Below are positions 1 through 10,700 of a DNA stretch of 64,000 bases, piece after piece. The notes beneath the pieces are model-generated. The model ran no database searches. It was not told where the DNA came from and saw only the letters and a list, made by a program, of their open reading frames with translations. Made by a program: the position numbers and the translations under genes. The DNA lies in the NCBI RefSeq assembly GCF_932276165.1, contig NC_063993.1, positions 7,574,001 to 7,638,000 on the forward strand, read 5' to 3'. Numbering within the stretch: the stretch's first letter is position 1; each line of letters opens with the position of its first letter. This DNA is from Plutella xylostella (lineage: Eukaryota; Arthropoda; Insecta; Lepidoptera; Plutellidae).

Positions 1-172
1 TCGGAGCATTTCCTCTCACTCGCCAGTACAAAGACGCTATGTTATAATGAAGCCATGAAGAACTGTTTAGACGCAACATGTTGGCCGCCCAGTGGCCAAA
101 TTGATCTATGTTCATTATGGGTGATATTTGCTCAGGGAGAGATAGTTCAGCTGGTACTGTTAAATTATCACG
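1..172 (-). CDS. TTC17: TTC17-like exon 3 (partial, cut by window edge)
   Basis: The acceptor is GATACAG|CGT at 174-173, in phase 0 from exon 2. It reads RDNLTVPAELSLPEQ and then FGHWAANMLRLNSSSWLHYN, followed by IASLYWRVRGNAP up to the window edge. The SSW..YN.AS.YWR motif is the clearest TTC17 signature. Confidence 0.85.
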
Positions 173-907
173 CTGTATCATAGCCTAAAACCGAAAAGTT
201 ATTACAAATTATTTTAGCTTTGTAAGACTTGTTGACTTATTGACTATATAAGTACTTTTTTTTTTCGAATTCGGTACAAAATAGGGCTTACCTCCAAGTG
301 TTCAAATGCAAACATGCTAAAAGTCAAAGAAGATATCTTTTTGCAGTCAGGGACATCTGTGTCTTGTCCATAATGTGGTGTAGAAAGCTTGAACTCTTCA
401 TCCGGAATATTCCTGGACTTGCCATCCTCTAGTACGGAAACATACCAGTCCATTTGATTCAGAGGTCCAGACTTCATACAGTTCTTATCATGTGCTAACT
501 GTGCCTGAACATCTGAATCTCGCTCTAAATCCGCCCACAGCTGCCTTATGTAGTCCTTTCTTTTGAATAGGTCATGATATAGATTGATAATATTCTCCCA
601 ACGAGTGTCTTGGTTGAGAAAGGCCAGTAGATCGTATGGATTTGCCATTTCGAAAGGTGAATCCAGCTGTAATATAAATTAAGTAAGAACTTTTACAAAT
701 GCAATTACATGCTTTGTATTTCGAGGTGTATGAATTCGTTACTACTGTGGGTGTACAAGGAGTAGTATTTAGCGTAAACGGAAGCTGTTATCATACCTTG
801 GGCTGAATGAGACCATTCTCAGTGACCATCCAATGTGTAGAGGCGCGAATACGTATTGTAAACAAACTAAATAACCACACAATTCGTATGCACTTCATCG
901 TTGCCAT
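1..907 (-). CDS. TTC17: TTC17-like protein, 5' part of gene (exons 1-3)
   Basis: Three coding exons on the minus strand: 907-797, 669-292 and 172-1. All are joined in phase 0, and the gene runs off the left edge. The protein begins with a hydrophobic signal peptide (about residues 1-23). It then reads STHWMVTENGLIQPK, LDSPFEMANPYDLLAFL and, in exon 3, NSSSWLHYNIASLYWRV. The order and wording of these motifs match my recollection of vertebrate TTC17 (THWVVTEDGKIQ, then DSP..L..PHDLV, then SSW.LYN.ASFYWR). In that family a signal-bearing N-terminal region precedes TPR repeats, and vertebrate TTC17 is linked to actin organisation and ciliogenesis. The TPRs lie outside this window. Translation could start at 907 or at the ATG at 898. 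Motif agreement in two separate exons makes family assignment fairly secure; function in insects is inference. Confidence 0.82.
292..669 (-). CDS. TTC17: TTC17-like exon 2
   Basis: The acceptor is TATTACAG|CTG at 671-670 and the donor is GAG|GTAAGC at 291. It encodes 126 residues, starting LDSPFEMANPYDLLAFL and ending SSLTFSMFAFEHLE. It includes the conserved DPDC-like region (DVPDCKK). Confidence 0.85.
797..907 (-). CDS. TTC17: TTC17-like exon 1 (signal peptide)
   Basis: 37 codons from ATG at 907 to the donor AAG|GTATGA (GT at 796-795). It encodes a basic start, a hydrophobic core (IVWLFSLF) and then the family motif THWMVTENGLIQPK. The phase-0 end fits exon 2. Confidence 0.8.
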
Positions 908-2238
908 GATATTATCCCTGTCTTTAGTCTGACCACATTTCTTCGTGTTAAATAATTCACAATTCTATAATTTTAGAGCATTTAATACACACAATTTTAT
1001 GATTTAGGTTCGTCCGACAGAAGCGAAAATGTTTTTCTTACTGACATTGACAGATCATGATGACAGACGTTTTGGCAATGACATTGACAGATCGATAATG
1101 AGACCCTGTTGGGTAGGAATTTTATCTAATAGGCCCTGTTGGGAAGGATTTTTATTTATATTTTATGTATCTATGAATAATGATGATCGAAAAACTGATG
1201 AAAATCTTTCTAAGGTGATATTATTATTCCTTTTTTTTCTACACGGTGAAAGGTATTTTATCTTGTTCAGAATTGTTAGGGGAGCCCTTGCACACGTATA
1301 TAAATATTTAGATATAAGCGTTCCATGCAGTTTAACTGTTATAAAAAAGACGTTTGAATGAGGAACGTATAAGTACAGAACCACAAGCCGAATCGGACGA
1401 TAGATATTGGTAGGTAAACTAGATAAGTACTTTATGTATACTTACTGCCCTACTGTTGAATAGGTAGGTCTCTTCATAGAATCTCTCTAGGATATGAATT
1501 GGGATCCACTTTAGACTTTAAGAGTGTAAAAACTTAGGTCTCATGACAAGGTACTTAGTTAGTTAGGTATCGGTAACCGATCAGTATGATTAATTTCGTT
1601 GGTAGGTTACTTTTACTTAGGACCTACCTGCCTTACCTGCTGAGTAATGACGTAGCAACGTAGAAAATTCTTGTTTCATTATTTAGGTGCTTAATGCCTG
1701 TTAGGTAAATAGTAGGTAGGTACGTTTAACTAATACTAAATGCACGTTGTTGCCACAATTGATTAACTGCCAACTAGAGCCAACATATTTGAGAATTCAG
1801 AAAGAAATTATTTGGCCATTAGGCTTATTTACAAAGAACAGCTGACCTTTTACAACGACACAATATTTAATGCATTACGGCCTACATACTTCGTCGAACA
1901 TCTAGCTACATTTACGTAGGTGGGTGTGCATAGAAGTGAGGGGCAGTAGGGGTACGCATCCCTCCAGCTAGGGTGAAAGTGCGCAGGTCCAAATAACCTC
2001 ATTCAATCCACGCCTTTAAGTCACCCGCACACATTTCAACATCGTCCCCTCTATTATTACGTTCACAAAAGAAGTGCCGATAAAACTTGATCAATTCCAC
2101 TTCGTTTTACAGTAAAATGTGCGGGTTTAAATTCAAGTTACGGTTAAAAACATCTAAATAAACGCAAAAACAATGTTTCGTCCGTCGGAACTGAGATGAA
2201 ATTGAATACGTAATTGACCGTCGATTACGGCTCGAAAG
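908..2238. other. Divergent intergenic region TTC17 / PGAP2
   Basis: About 1.3 kb between two genes transcribed away from each other, so it should hold both promoters. I see no clear TATA box that I can assign. At 1040-1160 there are two imperfect direct repeats (ACATTGACAGATC... twice; CCCTGTTGGG.AGGA twice). The centre (1380-1740) is rich in TAGGTA/TACCTA words. No coding sequence is supported; short ORFs here lack splice or family support. Confidence 0.6.
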
Positions 2239-2358
2239 ATGATACAAGTAGATGAACCGGAGCGGTTGTTGCCTGACGCTGAGGGTCAGGGGGCGAATGA
2301 GCGGCCCTCCGTGGAGAACGGAGAAGTCACCAGCAGAGTCTCCACATTGGAGTATCAT
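2239..2358 (+). CDS. PGAP2: PGAP2 exon 1 (cytosolic N-terminus)
   Basis: 40 acidic, polar codons from ATG 2239 to TATCAT|GTAAGT. No membrane segment. The phase-0 end joins exon 2. Confidence 0.8.
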
Positions 2359-5300
2359 GTAAGTTATAGCCAAAATGTTTACCTTATGTTTTCGCAAAGT
2401 CGCATGGCGCGCACTGTGATACCTAGATACCTAACTGAAAATATCATGATGACGAGGATATACATATTCTTACTCTATTGTTGATCCCTAACAAACCTGT
2501 CCTGATGGTCTGTGATGAAATTGTATTTCCAGGGTCTTCTATGGAAGTGCGAACTGAGGCGGATATGTTTAGCGGCACTTTGGCTTCCACTGGGCGCATT
2601 AGTCTTCTGTTATGTGACAGCGTCTATATTCCAAGCTGACGATATTCATGAAACACATTGTAGGGTAAGGAATCCTATATCCGTCACATTACCTTTTTTC
2701 AGTGCCAATTTTTGTTATTACGTATTATGCAATGCATCTTTTTCAAACATATAGGTATGTATATTTTTTAAAGGAGGACAGCATTATGATTACCCTTTGT
2801 AAGAGAGTATGGATTGATATTATGTCGATGTAGCTCGTTTACCGTTCCTTAAATAACTATTAAATAAGTACATACGGTCAGCTGCATAAGTAGCTATACA
2901 CTTCTGTACCTTGTCAAACTGAAGAACCGTCAATGATAGGCGGTTTCAGATTGACAAGGTACGTACAAAGGGTATAGCTACTTATGCAGCTGACTGTACA
3001 TAATGAAACTTTCATAATCATTCAATTTTCAGGTTTACAATGTGGTGCCGTCAATTAGTGCTATAACTGGCATAAGCCCGCAAAGATACGTGTGGAGGAT
3101 CTGCATAGCCTTCCATCTTGGACCTAGGTTGTTAATAGGCTCTTTGTATTACAACTACCACAACCAACGCACTGCTCTGATAACCGATCCTAACGTGAGT
3201 CCTATTTGTAATGTACCTAACTACTTTTATTTTATTTATTATGCGTAATTTATTAAACCTAGTGCGTAGGTAAGCCACTGCTAGTCAGTTCCTGTAAGTA
3301 CTTAAATCTTTAACTAATGCAAATTTCAAGCAACTTACATGTAGAATAGAATAGAATATTTAGTACTTTATTGATTTAACAGAACACAAAATTAAATAAC
3401 AATTCTATACAGTGGCCATTACTCAATATTTCTCCCTATGAAATATTCTCTTTTTAAGCAAAGGCAAATTACTATTTTTACTAGCTGTTGCCCGCGAGCT
3501 TAAGTGGGTCTTCCGGGTTCAGTTTTTCAGGACCTACCAAATTTCTAAAATAGTTAAATCAATAAAGTTCAGATAAGAATTAAATATATAAGAAAAAGAT
3601 TGTTTTAACTCCACTACATTGCATTTTTCAGGATCGGAAAACTGCACAAAAGTTAGGTGTCGCCTGCTATTGGCTCAATTTGGTGGAGCTTTTCGCACTG
3701 ACCGGAGTCACTTATGTTTCCAATAGGGAAAACTATTGTAAGTACTTACCTACTTACTTCCATTTATTTATAACTCTTGTATGTACCTACTTACCTAGGT
3801 TACGCATTCACATAAATGGGCGCTGTCTTGCATTGCATGTCTTGCAACTTAACATTAGGAAATTTAATGCAATCTAGATCTCGCGAGGTCTGGATTTAGC
3901 GAGATCTCAGCCTTTTTTAGCGAAATTGATCTCGGCCGAAATATATTTATATTCCTTTTTTATTCAAATTAAGTGATTATTTAAAAAACGCTAGAACGCT
4001 TAAACCTGCTTGCAGCAGTGCCCTTTACTAAATAACAAACACCCGTTAAGAACTCGATTACGAAATCGTTTCAGTTTCAGTGAAAAATAAAAGAACGCTG
4101 TAATTATAAACCGTAGAATTAAAAATTCACAATTTTGGATCTATGCCAGTTTGTCTATTGAATCTGTATCTAGGTAATCCGTATTTCACACCGCTTTTCA
4201 GCGAAAAGTTTGTAGGTATTCAGCAGGGAAAGCGTTTCTATTGTGACATTGTTAGGTAATTTAGGTATTGAATGTTACAAATAATGGAAAGCAAGGAATA
4301 TTATTTTGAATTTAAATCTATACTTTGACTCATAAATGGAAAATGAGCGTCACTTTGGCCAAAGAAAAAAAAATACAATCGCATCGTTTCACTGAATAGG
4401 GATATCCCATTAGAACAGTTTTGGCAGCAGCTTCACGAAAAACGTTGACTTTAACTAATTTGTATATTTGTTTTTCTCACTGTTACCTAACATTGATATG
4501 TTTTTTCCTTCTGTTTCAGTCTTACACGAGAAAATATTTATAATTTTCATGATAGCTGCTCTCACGCACATGTTATGCCGCGCAAAAGTAGGTTGTATAG
4601 CCAAAAATGTTGTGGAGCCTGTACGGACCAACTACCTGGTCTGGATCCTGTACTACATCGCTATAGCGTCGACTGTTGGTCTCATAATATCGTTCCTGAG
4701 GCATCGACTCCTGTGTCGTCCTTTAGGTGAGCATAAAATCAAATCTATACGTTTACCTTTAGCTATAAGATAGGTATCTGTGTGTGTATTGTTATTCTAT
4801 GATGAGGCCTACTTACTCAGTTTTCTACGTTGAAAACAAACACAATGTAGCAAGTAAGGGATAGTTATAATCCGATTATCCACCCACTACCCATGTGTTG
4901 GATTAAGGCTGAATGTGAAACTATAAGCTACAACAACTAGAACAGTTTATGTATAGTGTGTGTAGACGCTTTAATGGAGTAAGACTTTATTTAAAAAATA
5001 TAGGTACATCAACATGGCTTTTTATATCGACCCACGCGCCTATATTTCACCATATAGGGCTAGTGGAGTTGATGCTGAATGCACAACGCGAGATAATGCT
5101 GGGTCAACAAAGTTAAACTATGCTAGCTAAGCTATGTTTCAGACCAACGTCATCAACAACGGGCAATAAGAATAAGTGAAGAGTGGCGAAGTATGTGTTA
5201 AGGGAGTGCGGGGTAGGCGGAAAGGGTTTAGCTTAGCTCAGTGACTTCAAACTTCAAATCGACATACAGAAGTAACTTATTTGGCATAGGTATTTTAGTT

Positions 5301-5799
5301 AGCTCACGCAGCTTAGATCGCATTGCTTGCGGCATGCAAGCATGTAGGAAAACTGTGTCAGCTATGAGCTACCCTAAACTAACCTTAGCTTAGCTCGCGG
5401 TGTGCATCCCTCATCAGAGTCTCAGACATACACACTCAACATCAGCCAATAATCATCCACTGTTGGACAGAGGTCTCTCCCAATAAGAAGCGCCACAAAA
5501 CTCGGTCCTCGGCCTTCCTCAACCAGCCACTACCGGGTTCCACGCTGCGTTTGCCTGTCCGTGTTCTCCACTCGAGAACTCGATCCTATGATGGCAACTT
5601 CAGTCACTAACACCCATTTTTGACCACTAAAAGCTCGCTCCCTGTTTAACCTCTAACCTTCGACCTTCCAGCATTCACCTGGTTCTCCGTCTGCGAGTAC
5701 ATCCTGGCGACGTCCAACATGGCGTTCCACGCGGCGGTGGTGCGCGACCTGCCGCACCACGAACTGCACATCCTCGCGCCGCACTCCAAGGTCAACTAA
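2239..5799 (+). CDS. PGAP2: Post-GPI attachment to proteins factor 2 (PGAP2), complete
   Basis: Six exons: 2239-2358, 2533-2664, 3033-3194, 3632-3737, 4520-4726 and 5672-5799. The junction phases are 0, 0, 0, 1 and 1, and together they encode 284 aa. A hydrophilic N-terminal tail of about 45 residues is followed by several membrane segments. Family signatures are VPSISAITGISPQRYVWRIC in exon 3, ENYF-LHEKIFIIF across exons 4/5, FLRHRLLC in exon 5, and EYILATSNMAFHA in exon 6. These parallel human PGAP2 (VPSVSAAIGG.VPQRYVWRFCIGLHSAPR, FRHNMYC, LEYTVVLTNMAFHMTA). PGAP2 acts in the Golgi in fatty-acid remodelling (reacylation) of GPI-anchored proteins. The length is normal for the family and no residue is obviously broken. 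The start is the only ATG giving a continuous exon 1. Confidence 0.92.
2533..2664 (+). CDS. PGAP2: PGAP2 exon 2 (first membrane segment)
   Basis: Acceptor TTTCCAG|GGT, donor AGG|GTAAGG, 44 codons. It contains the hydrophobic run ICLAALWLPLGALVFCYVTA, followed by a polar lumenal-type stretch. Confidence 0.9.
2875..2996. mobile_element. Hairpin MITE, TA target site, in PGAP2 intron 2
   Basis: A 122-bp near-perfect inverted repeat. The left end CGGTCAGCTGCATAAGTAGC is matched by the right end GCTACTTATGCAGCTGACTG, and inner parts TACCTTGTCAA / TTGACAAGGTAC also pair. It is flanked by TA at 2873-2874 and 2997-2998, as expected of a Tc1/mariner-type non-autonomous element. Confidence 0.85.
3033..3194 (+). 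CDS. PGAP2: PGAP2 exon 3 (VPSxSA / YVWRxC motif)
   Basis: Acceptor TTTTCAG|GTT, donor AAC|GTGAGT, 54 codons. It carries the most diagnostic PGAP2 block, VPSISAITGISPQRYVWRIC, followed by AFHLGPRLLIGSLYYNYH. Confidence 0.93.
3344..3480 (-). repeat. LINE 3'-end fragment with (GAATA)n tail
   Basis: AGAATAGAATAGAATA followed by ..TTTATTGATTTAACAGAACA is the reversed 3' end of a non-LTR retroelement with a pentamer tail. A similar pattern recurs at 30315. Assigned by form only. Confidence 0.45.
3481..3590 (-). mobile_element. Helitron 3'-end fragment, in PGAP2 intron 3
   Basis: Read on the minus strand, the sequence ends AAGCTCGCGGGCAACAGCTA followed by GT, that is CTAG before a T. This is the usual 3' terminus of lepidopteran Helitrons (…GCCCGCG…AGCTAGT). 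Its 5' end is not resolved. Confidence 0.55.
3632..3737 (+). CDS. PGAP2: PGAP2 exon 4
   Basis: Acceptor TTTTTCAG|GAT, donor TATT|GTAAGT, ending in phase 1. It encodes a membrane segment (YWLNLVELFALTGVTYVS) equivalent to LNVVENLALLVLTYVSS of the human protein. Confidence 0.92.
4520..4726 (+). CDS. PGAP2: PGAP2 exon 5 (two membrane segments)
   Basis: Acceptor CTGTTTCAG|TC, donor TTTAG|GTGAGC. It encodes HEKIFIIFMIAALTHMLC, then NYLVWILYYIAIASTVGLII, then the conserved FLRHRLLC. Confidence 0.92.
4727..5671. repeat. PGAP2 intron 5 with LINE/SINE-related fragment (5441-5600)
   Basis: The intron is 945 bp. At about 5441-5600 the sequence ATCATCCACTGTTGGACAGA… and CTCGGTCCTCGGCCTTCCTC… is a wording that I recognise as highly repeated in lepidopteran genomes (retroelement-derived). 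The rest shows no feature beyond splice sites. Confidence 0.4.
5672..5799 (+). CDS. PGAP2: PGAP2 exon 6 (C-terminus)
   Basis: Acceptor ACCTTCCAG|CA, running to TAA at 5797-5799. It encodes FTWFSVCEYILATSNMAFHA and a polar tail ending HSKVN. It is more GC-rich than the earlier exons. The stop lies in the first unit of a 17-bp triplication. Confidence 0.92.
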
Positions 5800-5834
5800 A
5801 CTCCAAGGTCAACTAAACTCCAAGGTCAACTAAC
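5784..5834 (+). repeat. 17-bp direct repeat, three copies, spanning the PGAP2 stop
   Basis: CTCCAAGGTCAACTAAA occurs at 5784-5800 and 5801-5817, and with one end change (..AAC) at 5818-5834. The first unit encodes the last residues SKVN and TAA; the other two are 3' UTR. Confidence 0.95.
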
Positions 5835-7050
5835 TAGCCCCCGCTACTTGAGAAGTCACGGTTTCCTACGTTTATAGGAATTTTCGACGCTGTTGTGCTA
5901 AACGTGTTAACTCCCACTACTTGAGAAGTCACTCTATCTACGTTTACCTATAGGGAGTTATAGAGATCGGAGCGTTGACGCTGCTGCGCTAAACATGTCG
6001 AAGTCTCTATCTCGTTGAACCTTTAGGGACTTATCATACTAGCGTATTGCGAGATTAACAATATTCTAAGCGTTGAACGAAACATTTAAGCCGATTGCAT
6101 GACAGCAGCTATCGTTAGTTTATTTTTATCAAGCTAGGCGCCTTCTGAAGGCTTCGCACGGGGCTCAAGACATGACAAATGATTTGCATTGCGCAGCTTC
6201 GAGAGAAATTCTTCAATTTCCCAGCGTTCACCTGTGCGGTTACCACCATCGAACATTAGCAATCAACAATTCGTCGCTCGCTAGTCAAATCTTACGTAAC
6301 TTGTATGGGTCTGACAGATGTTTGACAGTGGCGGTGGTGGTACGGTAGCTGGGCACCCGGTTATTCAAATACTGGATTCCAAGTCTAGCTAATTCAGAAT
6401 TTCTAGCATGCTACTATTGCTACATAATTATGATTTCGTAAATTCATGTTAATCAGAAAAAAATCTACCTAAGTAGGTATCTAAATGTGATGATGATTGT
6501 GAGACCTAGGCTATCCTTACCTTTAATTTATTACGATACTTACCTACATACATTATAGATTACAAGTTAGTGATTAACCATTACAGACATTGCGTAATTT
6601 AGGATTCTACTCCGATATTTAAGTATATTATAGGTACTTAAGTACTCATTTACCTATTTACTACAATAGTCTAGGCCCTATATTTTTTTGTACATAAAAT
6701 TTAGTATGGTGACAACTTGCCTTCCATACTTCCACACTATGTTATAATTTTTCAGGCTAGCACAGTACCTACCTATAAGCACTCAATTTAAGCTACGAAA
6801 TCAATTAAGTAAGTACACAAACATAATTATAAATTATTAATGATTATTCCTGAAAAATTCAAAAAGCTCGTTTGCAGTTAAAGCTCGCGTTAACACGTTT
6901 GTTAACAGAAAAATATTAAATGTTGTTTTAATTTATTACTTAAGTATTACTCACTTGAAACTAAGTAACTAGTTGCACAATATATTTCCAAGTATATTTT
7001 TGTTGCAAATGGACCAATGTACCATATTATATATATAAATAATAAATAAA
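5800..7050 (+). other. PGAP2: PGAP2 3' UTR / downstream region
   Basis: No coding exon. The first AATAAA after the stop is at 7041-7046 (an ATTAAA occurs at 6915). The 3' end is therefore somewhere near 7.06 kb if no earlier weak signal is used. The region includes a MITE copy at about 6230. Confidence 0.4.
6230..6352. mobile_element. MITE copy A (ACCACC TIR family)
   Basis: Left end GCGGTTACCACCATCGAAC, right end GGCGGTGGTGGTACGGTAGC, with the interior ATTAGCAATCAACAAT shared with copy B at 8080. The exact ends are uncertain. Confidence 0.6.
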
Positions 7051-9076
7051 TGATCTTAGGTAAATCCGTTGCGATTCGGAAACATATCTTACGTAAAATA
7101 AAAAGTACCTATAAAATTTACTTGTGTGCCAGCTTTCCGCTTTTCTTCATAAACATACATTATGTACAATGTGACTCGATGTATAAGTGTATATATACGT
7201 CTGAATAGAAGTAATTAAGTACTTACATGATACGGTAAAATATCTTATAAGTATTACAAAATTTTAAGCATATAAACAATTTTGTATGCTCTAAATTACT
7301 TGATCATATTTTACCACCGTAAATAATATTTTTTTACATAACATCATTGATTTATCTATTGCACACTGCAGTAACTATGGGACATCATAAAACGAAAGGA
7401 AAGAAAATAAGTACTAACCGCTAAGTGCCTACTGGTTTCTTAGTGTCTGAAAATATCGAGATTATAAAAAGCTCGCTGCACTGTCTTGTCTAACACCGTT
7501 GCATTGTTCTGTCTATGCCTAACAATTTTATTAATTTAAGAGATTGACAGCATGTTTTTATCGAACTAATAACCGTTGTGCAGACATTATGAAATAGGCA
7601 CTTAGATGTTATATTTTAAGCGATTTTAGACAAATGACATATAAATTGTTATATCTTGAATAAGTTATTCTTAAGCTCAATTTTTCATGCACTGTTAGTT
7701 GGATTGTGCGCACAAAATCATAAACGTTGTACTTACTTACTCTACATTGTTACTTGTACTTGGATTGTTTATTAACTTAAATAATGTTGTTGAAAAAAAC
7801 CTATTTTCAAAACCTTCTTCTGGTAGTCAGTCCTAAGTTTAGGGACAAAACCTAACTCTATAAATTTAAACATAGATAGAGTAGATTATATTCACTGAGG
7901 TTAATTTAAGTAAGTTCTTACCATTAGTGTTTTGCAAAAAACGGTTGTTATAGAAATTGTTGGCAATATTTATATGTTGTAACTAAAAAAGTGTTTTACT
8001 TAATTTATAAATAAGCTTATGTTAGTTGATATAATATATAATACACGAGAATGATAACTATACTTTTATGCGCATCAAACCTGCGAGCTAACCACCGCCG
8101 AATAAGTACGTATTAGCAATCAACAATCTTTAAGCAGCATTGCGTATCTGTCAAACAAATCTGACGCAACTTGTATCAATCATACAGATTTTTTACAGAT
8201 ACTAGCTTATTTAAGGATTGTTGTTTGCTATGTGTCGGTGGTAGTAGGTAGCTATACCTAAATTGAAGCATTGACCGTAAAAGTGGTGTATGAAAAATTC
8301 ACAACCAACAACAAAGATGAAATCTCACAGACTGACTTAATCTACAAAGTTGCGGCGGAATATACACTATTACGCTCAATGGTTCATTTTATTGTTAGTA
8401 GCCCAAAATGACACCTGCTAGTACCTTAGGTTGCCTAGAATTTTCTAGTAAAAAACTCACTATAAATATACAAAAGTATTTAAGTATGAAAATATTAAGT
8501 ACATACTATCATTTTTGTTGACCTAACAGCAGGAAGGCTATGGATACAAATTTACCATTTCACACAAAATTCCTAGGTATTCATACACATTGATGGACAC
8601 TAGATTGACGGTGCACAACATTTTTGTATGGGAGTTGAGTGATGGTTTGCTGGTGCACATGCCGGCACACTGCCTAGGCGCAGTAAAGAAAACACGAAGT
8701 CGGTGACCGTTGTGTGTGGGTGAGTGCACACTTTTTTCTGTATGAAAACTTATTGCTGTGTGAAAAAAAGGTAGGTACTCTGGGTGCACATATAACTTTG
8801 AAATCCTGCCAAATAAAGCACAACAACATGGTCTTCATACAAACTCTAAGTAAAACAGGACTGCATTGACCGTTTTCGAAATAATTAAAAAAAGGGCGGG
8901 GACTGCATTCGACGTTGTGATTTTTTTCTAAAAGTGGAGGACGTCAAATGCAGTCAGTGTCCATCAGTGGGTTAAATATTAGGAGTTTGTTATCGAATGC
9001 AATCGATTAAGGTACAACCATACAATTCATTAAAAATATTTTGTTACATGTAGGTACTTACAACAATAAATTGTTC
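7051..9076. other. Intergenic, AT-rich
   Basis: No gene supported. Apart from the MITE at 8080-8255, I see only AT-rich sequence and short unsupported ORFs (for example 8538-8789, minus). Confidence 0.5.
8080..8255. mobile_element. MITE copy B (ACCACC TIR family)
   Basis: Left GCGAGCTAACCACCGCCG, right GTCGGTGGTAGTAGGTAGCT, with interior ATTAGCAATCAACAAT and, inverted, GGATTGTTGTTTGCTA. Same family as 6230-6352 but longer. Confidence 0.6.
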
Positions 9077-9469
9077 GTTAGACCCAGTGCCGGTTTTAAT
9101 GCTACCAGCGCCCTGGGCGAGATTTCTACGGCGCCCCCTAACTGCCCATACGAAATAAGGCGAAGGATAATAATGACATAACCATTTATGAAAAGAAATA
9201 AACATTTATTTAAAAAAAAACTTTTCTAGCCTTTCTATCGGCGAACTCTTTTATTAAGTTATGAAAGTCGATGTTTTCAGCAAATCACGATCATCCACTC
9301 GTTTCCGAAAAAATGACTTCTATTTACAGTCAGATGCAAAAGTCGGTGGACACTTTTCACCTTTAACACAAAGGCTTACGAATGAACAGTGTTCATCCAC
9401 TTTTACACTTGACCGTACCTCCTCGACATTCATTTATTATCTCCGTGTTAAAATTTCATCAACATTATA

Positions 9470-10565
9470 CAGGGTTATTTGCAAGTAGACCGTATCCTTT
9501 CATGAGGTGATAGAGGAAGGCATTTCCAGTTGATTGAACCCTTTAATGCATTATCCAAAACTTAACCATTTCTAAGATATTCAATATTTAAGTTTTTTTT
9601 TTAAATTTGCCAAAATTTTATGTTTAAAACCGAAAATTAAAAAACTAGCAAAATTTCAATATATTTTTTTGGTTATGTTTCATTAGTAACACCTTAATAA
9701 AGTAATTAACATAATTAAATGTGCATTATTCAACTTCAATTAGACACAATACCTCAAAATAGATAAACATTTAAAAAAATATTCAAAACGTAAAGACAAA
9801 TACTTAAGTTAAATTAAAAAGAGTTTTCATATGATAATTTTTTGTGCATTTATCTTTAATTTTCAACTTATAAGCTTTCAAATAAGATATTTCACTATCA
9901 AATCGATTTAGGTATCACCAAGATATGGCCAAAACAACCAGAGAAGGCGGAGAAAACTCAACAGGGGTTTCCATACTAAAGTCAACAGGACTGAAAACAA
10001 TCGCACTTTTTACCTTTAAATTAGGCAAATTTTGTTGGTTTTTCTGTTAAATTTTATCCGCCTGTGCTGGTTGTTTTGGCCATATCTTGGTAAAACCTAA
10101 ATCGATTTTATACTGAAATATCTTTTTTGAAAGCTTATAAGTTGACAATGTTTTAAAGCTAAAGTGCACAAAAAAATATCATATGAAAATGCTTTTTACC
10201 CGACTGCCGAAGGAGGAGGGTTTTTTAATTTAATTTATTTGTGTTTACGTTTTGAATATTTTTTAAAAATGTTCATCTATTTTGAGGTATTGTGTCTAAT
10301 TTGAATAATGCACATTTGATTATTTTAATTAGTGTATTAAGGTGTTACTATTGCAAAACAACCAAAAAAAATACTGAAATATTGCTGTTTTTTTTTTATT
10401 CTCGGTTTTAAACATATAATTTTGGCAAAAATTAAAAAAAAACTTAAATATTAAATATTTTAGAAATGGTTTAGTTTCGAATAATGCATTATAGGGTTCA
10501 ATCAACTGGAAATGCCTTCCTCTATCACCTCTTGAAAGGATCCGGTCCACTTACCAATAACCCTG
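9470..10565. mobile_element. 1.1-kb fold-back (palindromic) element, TA target site
   Basis: Ends CAGGGTTATTTGCAAGTAGA and (right) CCAATAACCCTG, with TA on both sides (9468-9469, 10566-10567). The left arm of about 490 bp (9470 to ~9958) is the imperfect reverse complement of the right arm (~10053 to 10565). The similarity runs right through, for example GGAAGGCATTTCCAGTTGAT against ATCAACTGGAAATGCCTTCC, and GGCCAAAACAACCAG against CTGGTTGTTTTGGCC. About 95 bp separate the arms. No transposase was found. Confidence 0.9.
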
Positions 10566-10660
10566 TAAAGTCAGTTCCAGAGATATTTTATAATACTTTT
10601 AATATAAGGCTTTTAATGTAGTGCTCCGACCGAATGGATTGAGCACTGCGTTCTATTCTA

Positions 10661-10700
10661 GTCAAAGTCAAAGTCAAAGTCAAAGTCAAAGTCAAAGTTA
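10661..10700 (+). repeat. (AAAGTC)n microsatellite
   Basis: Six or so tandem copies of the hexamer, followed by AAGTTAAGTT. It lies inside the hAT-like element. Confidence 0.95.

Noticed and set aside
1029..1384. Small ORFs on both strands between TTC17 and PGAP2
   Set aside because: Overlapping frames in AT-rich sequence with short direct repeats and no homology.
5461..5560. Extra PGAP2 exon
   Set aside because: The sequence is a repeated retroelement phrase. Exons 5 and 6 join cleanly without it and match the family.
10329..10550. 73-codon minus ORF
   Set aside because: It lies wholly in the right arm of the 1.1-kb fold-back; a by-product of the repeat.
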